In this document: piece by piece, positions 9,450 to 18,915 of the stretch
How the letters are laid out: each line of letters begins with the position of its first letter
How positions within the stretch are numbered: position 1 is the first letter of the stretch
Assembly: GCF_002407245.1 (NCBI RefSeq)
Contig: NZ_CP010685.1
Coordinates: 4,466 to 68,465 of the forward strand
DNA length: 64,000 nt
From: Phaeobacter piscinae
GTDB taxonomy: Bacteria > Pseudomonadota > Alphaproteobacteria > Rhodobacterales > Rhodobacteraceae
Direction: 5' to 3'
Translations under genes and position numbers: made by a program
The notes under the pieces: model-generated
Database searches by the model: none
Told to the model about the DNA's origin: nothing
Seen by the model: the letters and a program-made list of their open reading frames with translations, nothing else

Positions 9450-10363
9450 ATATCCGTTCCTCCCTCGCCGCGGTCATCGTGACCTATAACCGGCTGGACA
9501 AGCTGAAGCGCGTGATCGCGGCCCTGCAGGCGCAGACCTGCCTGCCGGAGCGGGTTTTTGTGATCGACAATGCCTCCACCGATGAGACCGGCAGCTGGTT
9601 GACCCAACTGCAACAGGACGACCCGCGGTTTCAGCATGTGCGGCTGCCGGAGAACATCGGCGGCGCTGGCGGCTTTTACGAGGGCGCGCGGGTGGCCTAT
9701 GAGGAAGGCTATGATTACATCTGGTTCAGCGATGATGATGCCTACCCAGAGCCCAATGCCATCGAGCTGCTGCTGACCGGCATCAAGGATTTCGAGGCGC
9801 GGTTCACCTGGCGGCCGTCTTTTGCCTGTTCGGCGGTAAAATGGACCAATGGCGATCTCTGCGAGATGAACACGCCTTCGACGGTCTGGGACTGGCCGCG
9901 GTTCTACAGCCCCGAGACGCCTTATTTCCTGGTCGGATCCTGTTCCTTTGTCTCGGTGCTGGTGCCGCGTTGGGCGATCCAGAAACACGGTTTTCCGATC
10001 AAGGAATATTTCATCTGGTACGATGATGCCGAATACACCCAGCGGATCGCCAAATCCTACCCTGGCATCTATTGCCCCAACAGTGTGGTGGTTCATGATG
10101 TGCCGGAAAACAAGGGCGTGAACTATTCGCTGGTGAACCAGGCCAATATCTGGAAATTCCGCTATGGCGCGCGCAATGAGGCGTCGTTCCGCCGCCGTGA
10201 ACAGGGCTGGGCCGGGGTGGCTGTCTTTGCCCGCGGGGTGCGCCGGCAGATGCGCCAGGGCAATGTGGAAAAATCCCTGCGCCGGGAGGTCTATAAGGCG
10301 ATCTGGCAGGGCTGTTCCTTTAATCCGCCCATCGTGCGCCCCGATCCCGACACCGGCGTCTGA
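9446..10363 (+). CDS. Family 2 glycosyltransferase, galactofuranosyltransferase-like
   Basis: A 305-residue GT-A enzyme. AVIVTYNRLDKL opens the fold, NIGGAGGFYEGA follows, the metal-binding triplet DDD is at residues 96-98, and FIWYDDAEYTQR has the second acidic pair at residues 193-194. This arrangement closely matches GlfT-type galactofuranosyltransferases and the enzyme at 2548. The start overlaps the sulfotransferase stop by four bases. Proximity to glf makes UDP-Galf the likely donor; linkage and acceptor cannot be read from the sequence. Confidence 0.87.
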   Translation: MNIRSSLAAVIVTYNRLDKLKRVIAALQAQTCLPERVFVIDNASTDETGSWLTQLQQDDPRFQHVRLPENIGGAGGFYEGARVAYEEGYDYIWFSDDDAYPEPNAIELLLTGIKDFEARFTWRPSFACSAVKWTNGDLCEMNTPSTVWDWPRFYSPETPYFLVGSCSFVSVLVPRWAIQKHGFPIKEYFIWYDDAEYTQRIAKSYPGIYCPNSVVVHDVPENKGVNYSLVNQANIWKFRYGARNEASFRRREQGWAGVAVFARGVRRQMRQGNVEKSLRREVYKAIWQGCSFNPPIVRPDPDTGV

Positions 10364-10472
10364 AACAGGACGTCTGAAACCCAGCATCTGAAAACGGCGT
10401 CTATATAGGCCCGTTCCCCACAGATCGCACAAGCCGACAGGCAGGCAGACAGAGCACGAGGCAGGAGCCCCC

Positions 10473-12149
10473 ATGTCCCAGGACAGAGAGTATATCGATC
10501 AGGAGATCGCGCAGATCCGTTTCATCTATGAAACGCTCTATCCCGAGACCCCGGTCGAGACCCATATGTGGTGGGAAAAGGCCAAGCTGCCGACCCCGGC
10601 GGTGCAGCCGCAGGAGATGGCCTATGGCGCCGAGATGATGGCGCTGACCTATATCGGCAACCTGCGCACCGGACCGCAGGAGACCCCGGCGCTGCCGGGC
10701 AAACGGGTGTTTGTCACCATTCCCTCGCCGCGCCAGGTGGCGGTGCGCGAAAGTGCTGGCGGCGTGCCCTGGCACAAACGGCCGCGCAAATACCGGGCCA
10801 TTCATGCGCTCTCGCCGATATTGGCGGAACAGATGAAATATCAGATCGAGGCGCGGCGGTTCCGCAAACTGCCCAGTCGGCATAAATTCTCCCGGCTGGC
10901 CTGTTCACGCGGCATCTTTGAAACCCAGAAAATGGCCCCTGAGGGGCGCCATGGCGGCAAGGATCCGGCGATCCTGATCGGGCTGCACTGGCTGGATGTG
11001 GGCGGTGCCGAGAGCCTTGGCATCGACAGCATTCAATGGGCGCTGGATGCCGGGTTGCGGGTGTTTGTCATGGTGGGTCAGCAGGGGCCCGAACGGCTGC
11101 TGGCGAAACTGCCCGATGATCCGCGCCTGCAGTTGATCCGCACCGACCGTTACCTGCCGCGCAGCCAGACCAGCGGTTTTGTCAGCCAGCTGATCGCGCA
11201 GGAAAACATCATCCTCACCCACAATCATCACTGCGTGCCGCTCTATGATGCCTTGCCCACGATCAAGCTGCGCCATCCGCATGTGGTCAATATCGACAGC
11301 ACCCATATCGTGGAATACGCCGATGGCGGCTATCCGCGGATCTCGGGCGTCTGGAGCAATTACATCGATCATCACCATGTGATCAGCGGCGATCTGGAAC
11401 GCTTCTACAAGGAGCGGTTCCGGGTCTATGGCAGCAAGCTGGTGCTGGGGCGTCTGCTGGATGACAGCCGCCGCGGGGCGGAGGTGGCGCCGGTGCGCAT
11501 CAAGGCCGGGCAGAGCCGCTGCCGGGTCGCCTTTGTCGGGCGGATGGTGCATCAGAAACGCCCGGTGGTGGCGCTGTCGATCATCCGGCGGCTGCGTGCC
11601 TGGGGCAAGCGCAACGGTGTGGAATTCCGCTTTGATATGGTGGGCGAGGGGCCCTATCGCGGCGCGGTGGAACATCTTTTGACCCGCTACCGGCTGACGG
11701 ATGTGGTGCATCTGCATCCTGCGGGCACCGATGTGCCGGCCCTCCTGGGCGAGAGCGATATCCTTCTGGTGCCGTCGTCGAACGAAGGGCTGGCGCTGGT
11801 CTGTTATGAGGCGATCGAGGCCGGCTGCGTGCCGATCTGCTCCGAGGTGGGGGCGCAGGCGGAGATCTGCCCGCCGGAAACGCTGGTGGCCTGGTCGCCG
11901 CTGCAGGCGGTGCGCGACAGCGTCGCGGTGGTGCAGCGGCTGTTGCGCGAGGAAGGCTTTGCCGAGGCGGTGGAGACCGGCCAGCGCGCCCGGATGCAGG
12001 CCTTGCAGGATGAGCCTTCGGCGCGCGAGGTGCTGGACCGGCTCTATCGCGATACGCTGGCGGCGGCGCAAGCCGGACCTGAGAGCCAGAGCGAGACACC
12101 CCAGCCTGCTGCCGCCAAACGCAAGACAAAAGGCAAGGCCCCGGCATGA
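10473..12149 (+). CDS. Family 4 glycosyltransferase with long N-terminal extension
   Basis: A 558-residue GT-B glycosyltransferase. The first 160 residues do not match the GT4 core and include a basic stretch (KRPRKYRA). The core begins near ILIGLHWLDVGGAES. The C-terminal donor domain starts at RVAFVGRMVHQKRP and carries the E-x7-E motif with E438 and E446 in NEGLALVCYEA. The tail is Gln/Ala/Lys-rich. It overlaps the following sulfotransferase by four bases. Donor sugar is unknown. The extension may be a separate domain or an acceptor-binding part. Confidence 0.82.
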   Translation: MSQDREYIDQEIAQIRFIYETLYPETPVETHMWWEKAKLPTPAVQPQEMAYGAEMMALTYIGNLRTGPQETPALPGKRVFVTIPSPRQVAVRESAGGVPWHKRPRKYRAIHALSPILAEQMKYQIEARRFRKLPSRHKFSRLACSRGIFETQKMAPEGRHGGKDPAILIGLHWLDVGGAESLGIDSIQWALDAGLRVFVMVGQQGPERLLAKLPDDPRLQLIRTDRYLPRSQTSGFVSQLIAQENIILTHNHHCVPLYDALPTIKLRHPHVVNIDSTHIVEYADGGYPRISGVWSNYIDHHHVISGDLERFYKERFRVYGSKLVLGRLLDDSRRGAEVAPVRIKAGQSRCRVAFVGRMVHQKRPVVALSIIRRLRAWGKRNGVEFRFDMVGEGPYRGAVEHLLTRYRLTDVVHLHPAGTDVPALLGESDILLVPSSNEGLALVCYEAIEAGCVPICSEVGAQAEICPPETLVAWSPLQAVRDSVAVVQRLLREEGFAEAVETGQRARMQALQDEPSAREVLDRLYRDTLAAAQAGPESQSETPQPAAAKRKTKGKAPA

Positions 12150-13165
12150 CCCGTCGGCTGTGGCTGCATATCGGCTCGCATAAGACCGGGTCGACCTCGC
12201 TGCAGACCGCGCTGCGACAGGGGCAGAGCGACAAGACCCTGGGTCGCTGGAGCTATCTGCATGCCCGCCCGCGGGTGGATTTCAACCCGCTGGTGCGCTG
12301 CCATGGCATGGGCGCGGGGATGCACACCGAATTGCGTTGGCCGTTTCTGGAGCGGCGCATGGCGGATGCCGATCATCGTGGCCATGGTGACTGTATCCTG
12401 TCGAGCGAAATGCTGTTCTGGCTGATGGATGTCGCGGATCTGGAGGCGCTGCGCCAGCAGCTGCTGACCCATTTTGACGAGATCAGCGTGGTGGCCTATC
12501 TGCGGCGTCAGGACGCGCTGGCGCTGTCGCACCGCAAACAGGTGGTGATGGGGCGGGCGGCCTATCAGTTTTACGGCGCGCAGATCCAGGGGCTGCCGGA
12601 ATTTCAGCCGCATATGATGCGCTATTTCGACTATGCCACCAAACTGGCGCGCTGGGAGCAGGTGTTCGGGGCCGAGAATGTCACCGTGCGCCGGTTCCAG
12701 CGTGGCGATCTGGTGGGCGGCGATACGGTGCTGGATTTCTACCATCTGGTGGGGCTGACGCCACCGCCGGAGCTGCCGCAGGAAAACGCGGCCTGGTCGC
12801 GCAGCCAGTTGCTGGCGGGGCTGTGGCTGCGCCAGCGTGGCTATCCGCGCCAAAGCTTTGCCGAGGCGGTGCAGGAGCTGCCGGATGATGGCCGTCTGAT
12901 GCCCGCGCGGGCAGAGGCGGCGGCGTTTCTGGCGCGATTTGACGCGATCAACCGGGCCTTAGCGGCGCGTTATGATCCCGAGGGGCCGGAGATGTTTTTT
13001 GACTGTGATCTCAGCCGTTATCCCGAAGCGGGCAATGGCGAGGGGCTGGAAGGCGACGCGGTGGTGACGCCTGAGGTGCTGGCGGGGTTGGAGGCGCGGG
13101 CGCGGGCGGAAATGGCGGCGCGGGAGCTGCCGCTGGATCCGCTGAACCCGGAGGATCGGCTTTAG
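12146..13165 (+). CDS. Sulfotransferase-like protein 2
   Basis: A 339-residue protein with LHIGSHKTGSTSLQ at residues 7-20, the PAPS-binding loop pattern shared with the protein at 8130. VVAYLRRQDALALSHRKQ is the likely 3'-phosphate binding segment. It is the last gene of the glf run and is followed by a strong terminator at 13194-13228. Two related sulfotransferases in one operon suggest sulfation at two positions or on two residues. The acceptor is inferred from context only. Confidence 0.78.
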   Translation: MTRRLWLHIGSHKTGSTSLQTALRQGQSDKTLGRWSYLHARPRVDFNPLVRCHGMGAGMHTELRWPFLERRMADADHRGHGDCILSSEMLFWLMDVADLEALRQQLLTHFDEISVVAYLRRQDALALSHRKQVVMGRAAYQFYGAQIQGLPEFQPHMMRYFDYATKLARWEQVFGAENVTVRRFQRGDLVGGDTVLDFYHLVGLTPPPELPQENAAWSRSQLLAGLWLRQRGYPRQSFAEAVQELPDDGRLMPARAEAAAFLARFDAINRALAARYDPEGPEMFFDCDLSRYPEAGNGEGLEGDAVVTPEVLAGLEARARAEMAARELPLDPLNPEDRL

Positions 13166-13193
13166 GCTGCCGCAGACCGATTATTGATCTGGC

Positions 13194-13228
13194 ATCCCCC
13201 TCCGCAAGAGATTGCGGGGGGATTTTTT
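13194..13228 (+). terminator. Rho-independent terminator of the glf operon
   Basis: A GC-rich stem pairs CCCCC-TCCGCAA with TTGCGGGGGG around a GAGA loop and is followed by six T residues on the plus strand. It lies about 30 bp after the sulfotransferase stop at 13165. Confidence 0.9.
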
Positions 13229-13257
13229 ATGCGCGCGCGGGTCATCAGATCCGCGCA

Positions 13258-13287
13258 AAAGAAAAGGCCCCGCAAAGCGGGGCCTTT
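13258..13287 (-). terminator. Terminator of the RTX gene at 13311
   Basis: A perfect 11-bp stem (13263-13273 with 13277-13287) has an AAA/TTT loop. Read on the minus strand it is followed by TTTTCTTTT. It lies 24 bp after the RTX stop codon. The plus-strand side ends in only three T residues, so it should act mainly on the minus strand. Confidence 0.88.
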
Positions 13288-13310
13288 CCGAAGACATGTG
13301 ACAGCGCCAA

Positions 13311-14909
13311 TTAGACGATGAAGTCGCCTGCGTCCAAGCTTGCGAGTGTCACATCTGTAGTGTTTTGCAGAGCTACAGAGGTATCAGCGTCAATTTGCAG
13401 CACAACGTAGGTACCATTTGCAGCACCGGGAGTCCCATCAACTTCATATGCATTGGCGAGCAGATCTGCCAGCGTCATGCCTCCATCAACCAGTTCGGAG
13501 ATGTCAAGCAAGTCGGTCCCATCGGTGAAATCTTCGATGGTGGTTGCGCCTGTGCCCGCTTTCAGGACAAAGGTGTCCGCACCAGCGCCACCGAGCAGAT
13601 CGTCACCGCCGAGGCTGGTGTAGATCACATCGTCGCCAGCACCGCCGTCAACGTCATCTTTGCCCGCACCGCCGCGCAGTTCGTCGTTATTGTTTCCACC
13701 GTTAAGGACGTCGTTGCCGTCGCCACCTTTCAGGGTGTCATTACCGTCGCCACCGTTCAGCTGGTCTGCACCTGCACCACCGTTGATGACGTCGTTGCCC
13801 GCACCGCCGTCGAGGCCGTTGTTAGCTGCATCGTCGCCGTTGCCGCCGAAGATGGTGTCGTTGCCGTCGCCGCCGGTGATTTCATCGTTACCTGCGCCGC
13901 CACCAAGAAGGTTGTCATCGGACGCGCCACCAGTTGCTGCGGTGATGACATCATTGCCGTTACCGCCGCGGATGATGTTGTCGCCGGTGCCGCCATTGAT
14001 CTGGTCGTTGCCGTTTTCACCGAGAATCAGGTCATCACCATCGCCACCGGCGAGGATGTCATTATCATCGCCACCGGACAGGCTGTCATTGCCGTCACCT
14101 GCAGTGATGTTGTCAACGCCTTCGTGACCGGTGAAGGTGTCATTGCCGTCATCTTCGCTACCGGTTTCGTCGACAGTTGCATTCGATGTCGATGCTACCC
14201 AAGTGTCGTCACCGGTGGTGAAGGGGATGGTTTCAGTAAAGGTGACCGGAATGGTCGACTGAACGCCATTGGCATCTTCTACGACGATGTCATAGGTGAA
14301 GGATGCGGTGCCACCAACATTGCCTGCTGCGCGCAGGGCTGCGTCGCTTGCAGTGAATGCAACGGAAGTTGCGCCTGCGCCATCAACGATGCTGAATTGG
14401 CCATCGTCGTTGTTGAAAGCAGTGCCCGCGTCGGCGATTACAGAACCATCAACACTGATGATGGTGTGCCCGTTTGTCAGAGCTGCGTCTGCGGTCAGGT
14501 TTGACCCGTCCCAGCGATATGTCAGTTCAGAACCGGCTGCGCCAGTAAAGGTCCCATCAGAAACAATCGGATTGTGGACCGAAGCGACGCCGGATTCCAA
14601 AACTGCACCGTCAGCAAATTGAACTTTGGTGAAGCCGTTGGTCAGAGTGATGACATCTGCCGCGGTACCACCTGCCGTATTATCGTCGAGAGTTCATTCC
14701 TTGGTGCTGCCGCCGACATAAGAAACACGGTCAAGCTCGGTGCCGACAAATGCGGCGAGGCCCTGGCCCAGCACCAGAGTATCGGAACCACCATTGCCGT
14801 CGTGAGTCAGCTGATCTGTGCCGTCGATGGTACCAGTCAGGGTGACGACGTCATCGCCAGTTGTGCCTTTGACCAGCTGATCGTCGGCGGGAAGTGTAAT
14901 ATTAGCCAT
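13311..14909 (-). pseudogene. RTX calcium-binding secreted protein interrupted by an in-frame UGA
   Basis: Translation from ATG 14909 (CGGAG six bases upstream) gives 71 residues and meets TGA at 14696-14694. The same frame then stays open to 13311 without further stops, for 532 codons in total. The part after the stop has a cadherin-like region, about a dozen GGxGxDxxx calcium-binding nonapeptides, and a C-terminus (LASLDAGDFIV) typical of type I secretion signals. Absence of other damage suggests a recent nonsense change, a sequencing error, or read-through; the base after TGA is A, a leaky context in E. coli. If read through, the product would be an exported matrix or adhesion protein. The nearest exporter pair starts at 17026. 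An internal start after the stop would yield a product without the first 100 residues that could still be exported. Confidence 0.7.
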
Positions 14910-15819
14910 TTTCTACTCCGTAGTAATGCTCGTCGATTTCTGCGAACAAACGCGCCTGCCTTATGCCCGCAAAGGTTTTACCGCTCTCTGTCTCTCTGGA
15001 TGGGCATCTGTTGTCAAGGAAACTTGCGCAGGCGGGCTCAGGAATTGCGGGGATGTCGAAATCGTGCCCTGCGTGCCACGCTGCCCCATTGTGGGAAACG
15101 GGCGGCTTGCAGCTAATTTAACCATTTTAGGGGTTGAAAAGACGGGATCTTTTTGCAAATTTCTTGCCCGACTGAGGTGCGTTGCGGCGCGCCTGCGGGA
15201 GCTATGGCGGATTTATGTATGATTTCGCCGGTAAACTTGACGTTTTGCGAAGCGCCTGCGCATTTTGTTAACTCTTTTTTAATACATCTTATAAGGGTAG
15301 GGAATACCTGACCTGTGGCTCATCCTCTCCCTGTAGGTGTGTGGTTTTTGCCACCCCGATCAAAACGGGTTTTCATTTTTCAACATTCCGCCCCGGCGTT
15401 TTAAAAGAGCGGTGCGATTTCTTTCACTTCCTATTCGCGGGAATAAAGGTTCGATTTAAATTAATCTGCTTTTTTGGTGGCTTCAGGTGGCTTTTGAGGG
15501 GATAAGTTTCACTTTCTCCACACTACCTCTTTCGACGTAGGAAGGTGGTAGTGCCCCGAAGCGGCGAAAACCCTGCCGCAACCGGCCAGATTTGCCCTTG
15601 CGGCGGGGAGCTGCGGGAGAATCTCCCCGCCGCAGCGCAGGGCTGTGCCCGCCCGCAGCGGGCGGGTGGAATCGGGGCAGACTCGGGGTGGATTCGGGGT
15701 GAATACGGGGCTGCAGGGGGGCTCTGGCATGGGCAGCCCGGCCCCAAAGCGGGGGCAGGATCGGGCCGGTCAGATAAGCCCGGCGCGTTCAGCTGGTGCC
15801 ATCAAACCGTGACGGCGGC
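14910..15819. other. Long intergenic region upstream of the RTX gene
   Basis: About 910 bp without a convincing gene. The part from 15220 to 15500 is clearly AT-richer than the locus and should contain the promoter and leader of the minus-strand RTX gene. It contains a CtrA-type site at 15268-15282. A short inverted repeat (CACTACC near 15520, GGTAGTG near 15548) lies further upstream. From about 15560 to 15800 the sequence is GC-rich with no detected feature. A small plus-strand frame at 15545-15829 has no recognisable protein character. Confidence 0.5.
15268..15282. promoter_or_regulatory. Possible CtrA-binding site
   Basis: The sequence TTAA-N7-TTAA matches the alphaproteobacterial CtrA consensus, with the preferred C after the first half. 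It lies about 360 bp upstream of the RTX start, in an AT-rich stretch. CtrA controls motility and surface traits in roseobacters, which suits the locus. Such a short AT-rich motif can occur by chance. Confidence 0.35.
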
Positions 15820-16596
15820 TCAGCTGTAGCAGCGGCTCACCAGCTGATGCAGCCGGGTGTCGTTGCGGCTTTTCTCGCCCACCAGATTGCGCACCGCATC
15901 GGGGATGTCTTCGGCGGCTTTGGTCTTGGTGCCGGTGTTCTCGCGGTGCTCGGTCAGCTCCGCCAGACCATGGCTGCGGCGCAAATGCTGCAGCGAGGCG
16001 CCCAGATGTTCGGTGACACCAATAAAGCTGTAGGCGGCGTTCAGTTTCTCCAGCGCGTGATCAAAGGAGTAGAAAGCCCCGGTCATCAGCGACAGCTGGT
16101 AATCATAAGGCAGCACGCGGGCATAGGATTCCAGCGTCGGAAAGCGCGCGGCGAAGGTTTTGTGCTGGGGGTGTTTGTCGGAGGTGTTGTAACGGTAGTT
16201 CGACACGAAGCGAGCCAGCGGGTCGCGGATGATGGTGGCGCATTTGAGCGGCAGCTCCTGATGGCGCCAATACATCACGTCAGACCAGGCGAAATGCCCC
16301 ATCAGCACCTGACGGCAGGGGTTGGCCTCATCGCTGCGCCGGTAGAGCGCCTTGCGCGTCTTGTTGCGGAAGGACTGGTTGGTGTTCTCCCAGGAGACCG
16401 GGTGAAAGATGTCAAAGGCCGCCTGCAGCGCCTTGCCCACCGACATGCCTGCGGTCTTGGGAATATGCATGAACAGGATCACGTCATTGGGATCGTGATA
16501 GGTCTCTGCCGCCACCAGCCGGGGGGAAAACCGGGCCTCGAACGCGGTCTCGGCAACGGTTTTGCTGCCGGAGGTCTGAGAGGAAACCTGTGACAT
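15820..16596 (-). CDS. Sulfotransferase-like protein 3 (Sulfotransfer_2 type)
   Basis: A 258-residue protein. FMHIPKTAGMSVGKAL (about residues 42-57) is the PAPS 5'-phosphosulfate-binding loop of the carbohydrate 2-O-sulfotransferase family, and TIIRDPLARFVSNYRY is the 3'-phosphate-binding segment with its Arg and Ser. ATG 16596 is chosen since the frame continues upstream to 17814 only through sequence with no protein character that lies opposite the exporter gene. It differs from the two sulfotransferases in the glf operon and is transcribed separately. It probably acts on the polysaccharide. Confidence 0.8.
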   Translation of the reverse strand: MSQVSSQTSGSKTVAETAFEARFSPRLVAAETYHDPNDVILFMHIPKTAGMSVGKALQAAFDIFHPVSWENTNQSFRNKTRKALYRRSDEANPCRQVLMGHFAWSDVMYWRHQELPLKCATIIRDPLARFVSNYRYNTSDKHPQHKTFAARFPTLESYARVLPYDYQLSLMTGAFYSFDHALEKLNAAYSFIGVTEHLGASLQHLRRSHGLAELTEHRENTGTKTKAAEDIPDAVRNLVGEKSRNDTRLHQLVSRCYS

Positions 16597-17025
16597 GATA
16601 AGGGCTTGCTCCAGTTTGGTCGGCAGGTGCCGGATGCGCTGTCGGGCTTTAGCGAAGGGGGGGGCGGATGTCAATCTGAGCAAGGCGGAGCGGCGGGGTT
16701 TGGACGGGTCTGTGGCGGCGGGGCTGCCCCCGTTTTGAGTGCGCGACTGCGCCTGGCGGGTGATGCGGCGCCGCCGCGCCTGTCGGCTATTGTTGCGGGG
16801 GCGGAGGGAGCTGTTTGACAAGCCTTGGACGGCTGTGCTTTTGACCCTGTTAAAGATGTCCGGACGTCGGTGCCGCAGGGAGCCATTGTGCATCCGGGCC
16901 TGTCCGGGCATATCCGCCCCTGACCCCGGTCCAGCCTGTCCAGATCTCTGTTGCGGGTGGCCGGGTCTTTTGGTCCTCTTACTTTCGGGCGCCCCTCCGG
17001 GCGCCCCCGACAAAGGCAATATGTC
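16597..17025. other. Divergent intergenic region between sulfotransferase 3 and secretion ATPase
   Basis: Some 430 bp without a recognisable gene. Just upstream of the exporter start is a strong hairpin in which two copies of GGGCGCCC (16987-16994 and 16999-17006) flank CTCC. It could act on the leader of the exporter mRNA. Promoters for both flanking genes should be here but no hexamers stand out. Confidence 0.45.
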
Positions 17026-18915
17026 ATGGCACGCACCTCTGCACAGCATTCCGGATCCGGGCATAAGTCCGGCCTGGGTGAGATCCGCAAGGCCCGCAGG
17101 GGCAATCGCGGTGCTTTCTGGCTGATTGGCGTGTTCAGCTTCTTTGCCAATCTGCTGATGCTGACCAGCCCGCTCTATATGATGCAGGTCTATGACCGGG
17201 TGCTGGGCAGCCGCTCGCTGGAGACGCTGGTGGCGCTGACGGTGCTGGCGGGGTTCCTGTTCCTGATCATGGGGGTGCTGGACTATGTGCGCGGCCGGAT
17301 CCTGGCGCGGGTCGGGGCGCGGTTCCATGACCAGCTGGAAACCCGGGTGTTCAACGCGGTGCAGGACAAATCGGCGGCGGGGTTTAATGACGACATCGCC
17401 AAAGTGGGGCTGCGGGATCTGGAAGCGATGCAGAAGGCGCTGTCCTCGCCCATCGTGTCGGCGTTCTTTGATCTGCCCTGGACGCCGCTGTTTCTGGGGC
17501 TGATTGCGGTGTTCCATCCGCTGCTGGGGCTTTTGGCGCTGATCGGGGGGGCGGTGCTGGTGGTTTTTGCGCTGGCCAATCAGATGATCTCCAAGGCGGC
17601 GGTGGAAAACGCCAGCATGATGGCGGCTTCGGCGCATCAGGTTTCCGACGGGATGCGCAACAATGCGGAGCTGATCCAGGGGCTGGGGATGCGCCGCGCG
17701 GCCTTTGCCAAATGGCGGATGCTGCGCAGCCAGGCGGTGGGGTCCGAGCTGAGTGCGGCGGATATGACCGGCGGCTTCAGCACCGCCACCCGCACCTTCC
17801 GGCTGGCGCTGCAATCAGCGATGCTGGGCACGGGTGCCTATCTGGTGCTGACCGAAGGGCTGACGCCGGGGGTGATGATTGCCTCGTCGATCATCATGGG
17901 GCGGGCGCTGGCCCCGATCGAGACGCTGATCGGCCAATGGGCGCTGGTGCAGCGGGCCATGCAGGCGCAGGAGCGTCTGGCACAGATGCTGACCGAAACC
18001 CCGGAACGCCCGGCGCCGATGAAACTGGCCCGCCCGGCGGCCAAACTGGAGGTGCAGGGCGTGGCTCTGGTGCCGCCGGTGGCGCCGGGGCAGGTGGCCA
18101 AGCCGGCCTTGCAGGGGCTGAATTTCAATCTCCAGCCCGGTCAGGCGCTGGGGGTGATCGGTGCCTCTGGGGCGGGGAAATCTTCGCTGGCACGGGCGCT
18201 GATCGGGGTCTGGCATCCGGTCTCGGGCAAGATCCGGCTCGATGGGGCGGCGCTCAATCAATATGACATGGATGATCTGGGCAGCTATATCGGCTATCTG
18301 CCGCAGCAGGTGACGCTGTTTGACGGCACCATTGCCGAAAACATTGCCCGCCTGTCGATGATGCCGGATCCCGATCAGGTGGTGGCGGCGGCGCGCAAGG
18401 CGGCGGTGCATGATATGATCCTGACCCTGCCGCAGGGTTATGACACGCCGGTGCGGGTGGCCAGCAACCGGCTGTCGGGTGGGCAGGTGCAGCGTATCGG
18501 GCTGGCGCGTGCGCTTTATGGCGATCCGGTGCTGCTGGTGCTGGATGAGCCGAATTCAAATCTCGACAATGAGGGCAGCCAGGCGCTGAACCTGGCGGTC
18601 TCCCATGCCAAGAAGGACGGGCGCGCGGTGATCATCATGGCGCATCGCCCGGCGGCGATCCAGCTCTGTGATCTGATCCTGATCCTGGACAATGGCACCC
18701 AGCGCGCCTTTGGTCCCAAGGATGCGGTTCTGGGAGAGCATCTGCAGAACCCGCAGGTGGCGCAGAAGAAACCGGCCCAGCAGCAGGCCTCGAAACCGGC
18801 GGCCCAGCAACAGGCTGCCGCCCCGTCCGCAACGACACCGTCCCCGTCTACACCGGCGCAATCCACGCCCCCCCAGAAACAGCCAGCCCCAAAGCAGGCA
18901 GAGGCAAAATCATGA
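17026..18915 (+). CDS. Type I secretion ABC transporter permease/ATPase 1 (PrtD-like)
   Basis: Inner-membrane exporter of 629 residues for RTX-type proteins. An N-terminal membrane domain (FSFFANLLMLTSPLYMMQVYDRVL, typical of PrtD/LapB-like proteins) precedes an ATPase domain with Walker A GASGAGKSS (residues 379-387), signature LSGGQVQRIGLARAL and Walker B VLLVLDEPNSNLD. There is no C39 peptidase-like N-terminal domain. The last 55 residues are a Gln/Pro/Ala-rich tail, uncommon for the family. The start is ATG 17026; the upstream extension to 16951 looks non-coding. The adaptor gene overlaps its end by four bases. Likely substrates are the RTX proteins encoded at 13311, 25624 and 27901. Confidence 0.93.
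   Translation: MARTSAQHSGSGHKSGLGEIRKARRGNRGAFWLIGVFSFFANLLMLTSPLYMMQVYDRVLGSRSLETLVALTVLAGFLFLIMGVLDYVRGRILARVGARFHDQLETRVFNAVQDKSAAGFNDDIAKVGLRDLEAMQKALSSPIVSAFFDLPWTPLFLGLIAVFHPLLGLLALIGGAVLVVFALANQMISKAAVENASMMAASAHQVSDGMRNNAELIQGLGMRRAAFAKWRMLRSQAVGSELSAADMTGGFSTATRTFRLALQSAMLGTGAYLVLTEGLTPGVMIASSIIMGRALAPIETLIGQWALVQRAMQAQERLAQMLTETPERPAPMKLARPAAKLEVQGVALVPPVAPGQVAKPALQGLNFNLQPGQALGVIGASGAGKSSLARALIGVWHPVSGKIRLDGAALNQYDMDDLGSYIGYLPQQVTLFDGTIAENIARLSMMPDPDQVVAAARKAAVHDMILTLPQGYDTPVRVASNRLSGGQVQRIGLARALYGDPVLLVLDEPNSNLDNEGSQALNLAVSHAKKDGRAVIIMAHRPAAIQLCDLILILDNGTQRAFGPKDAVLGEHLQNPQVAQKKPAQQQASKPAAQQQAAAPSATTPSPSTPAQSTPPQKQPAPKQAEAKS

Noticed and set aside
13365-14504. Long open frame on the plus strand opposite the RTX gene
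   Set aside because: It is an antisense shadow of the repeat-rich RTX frame, with Val/Ala/Thr monotony and no motif or ribosome binding site.
15545-15829. Small plus-strand frame upstream of sulfotransferase 3
   Set aside because: Gly/Ala/Pro-rich without motif, no ribosome binding site, overlaps the sulfotransferase end.
16597-17814. N-terminal extension of sulfotransferase 3 to 17814
   Set aside because: The extension lies opposite the secretion ATPase gene and is His/Arg/Gln-rich noise; the protein family starts near ATG 16596.
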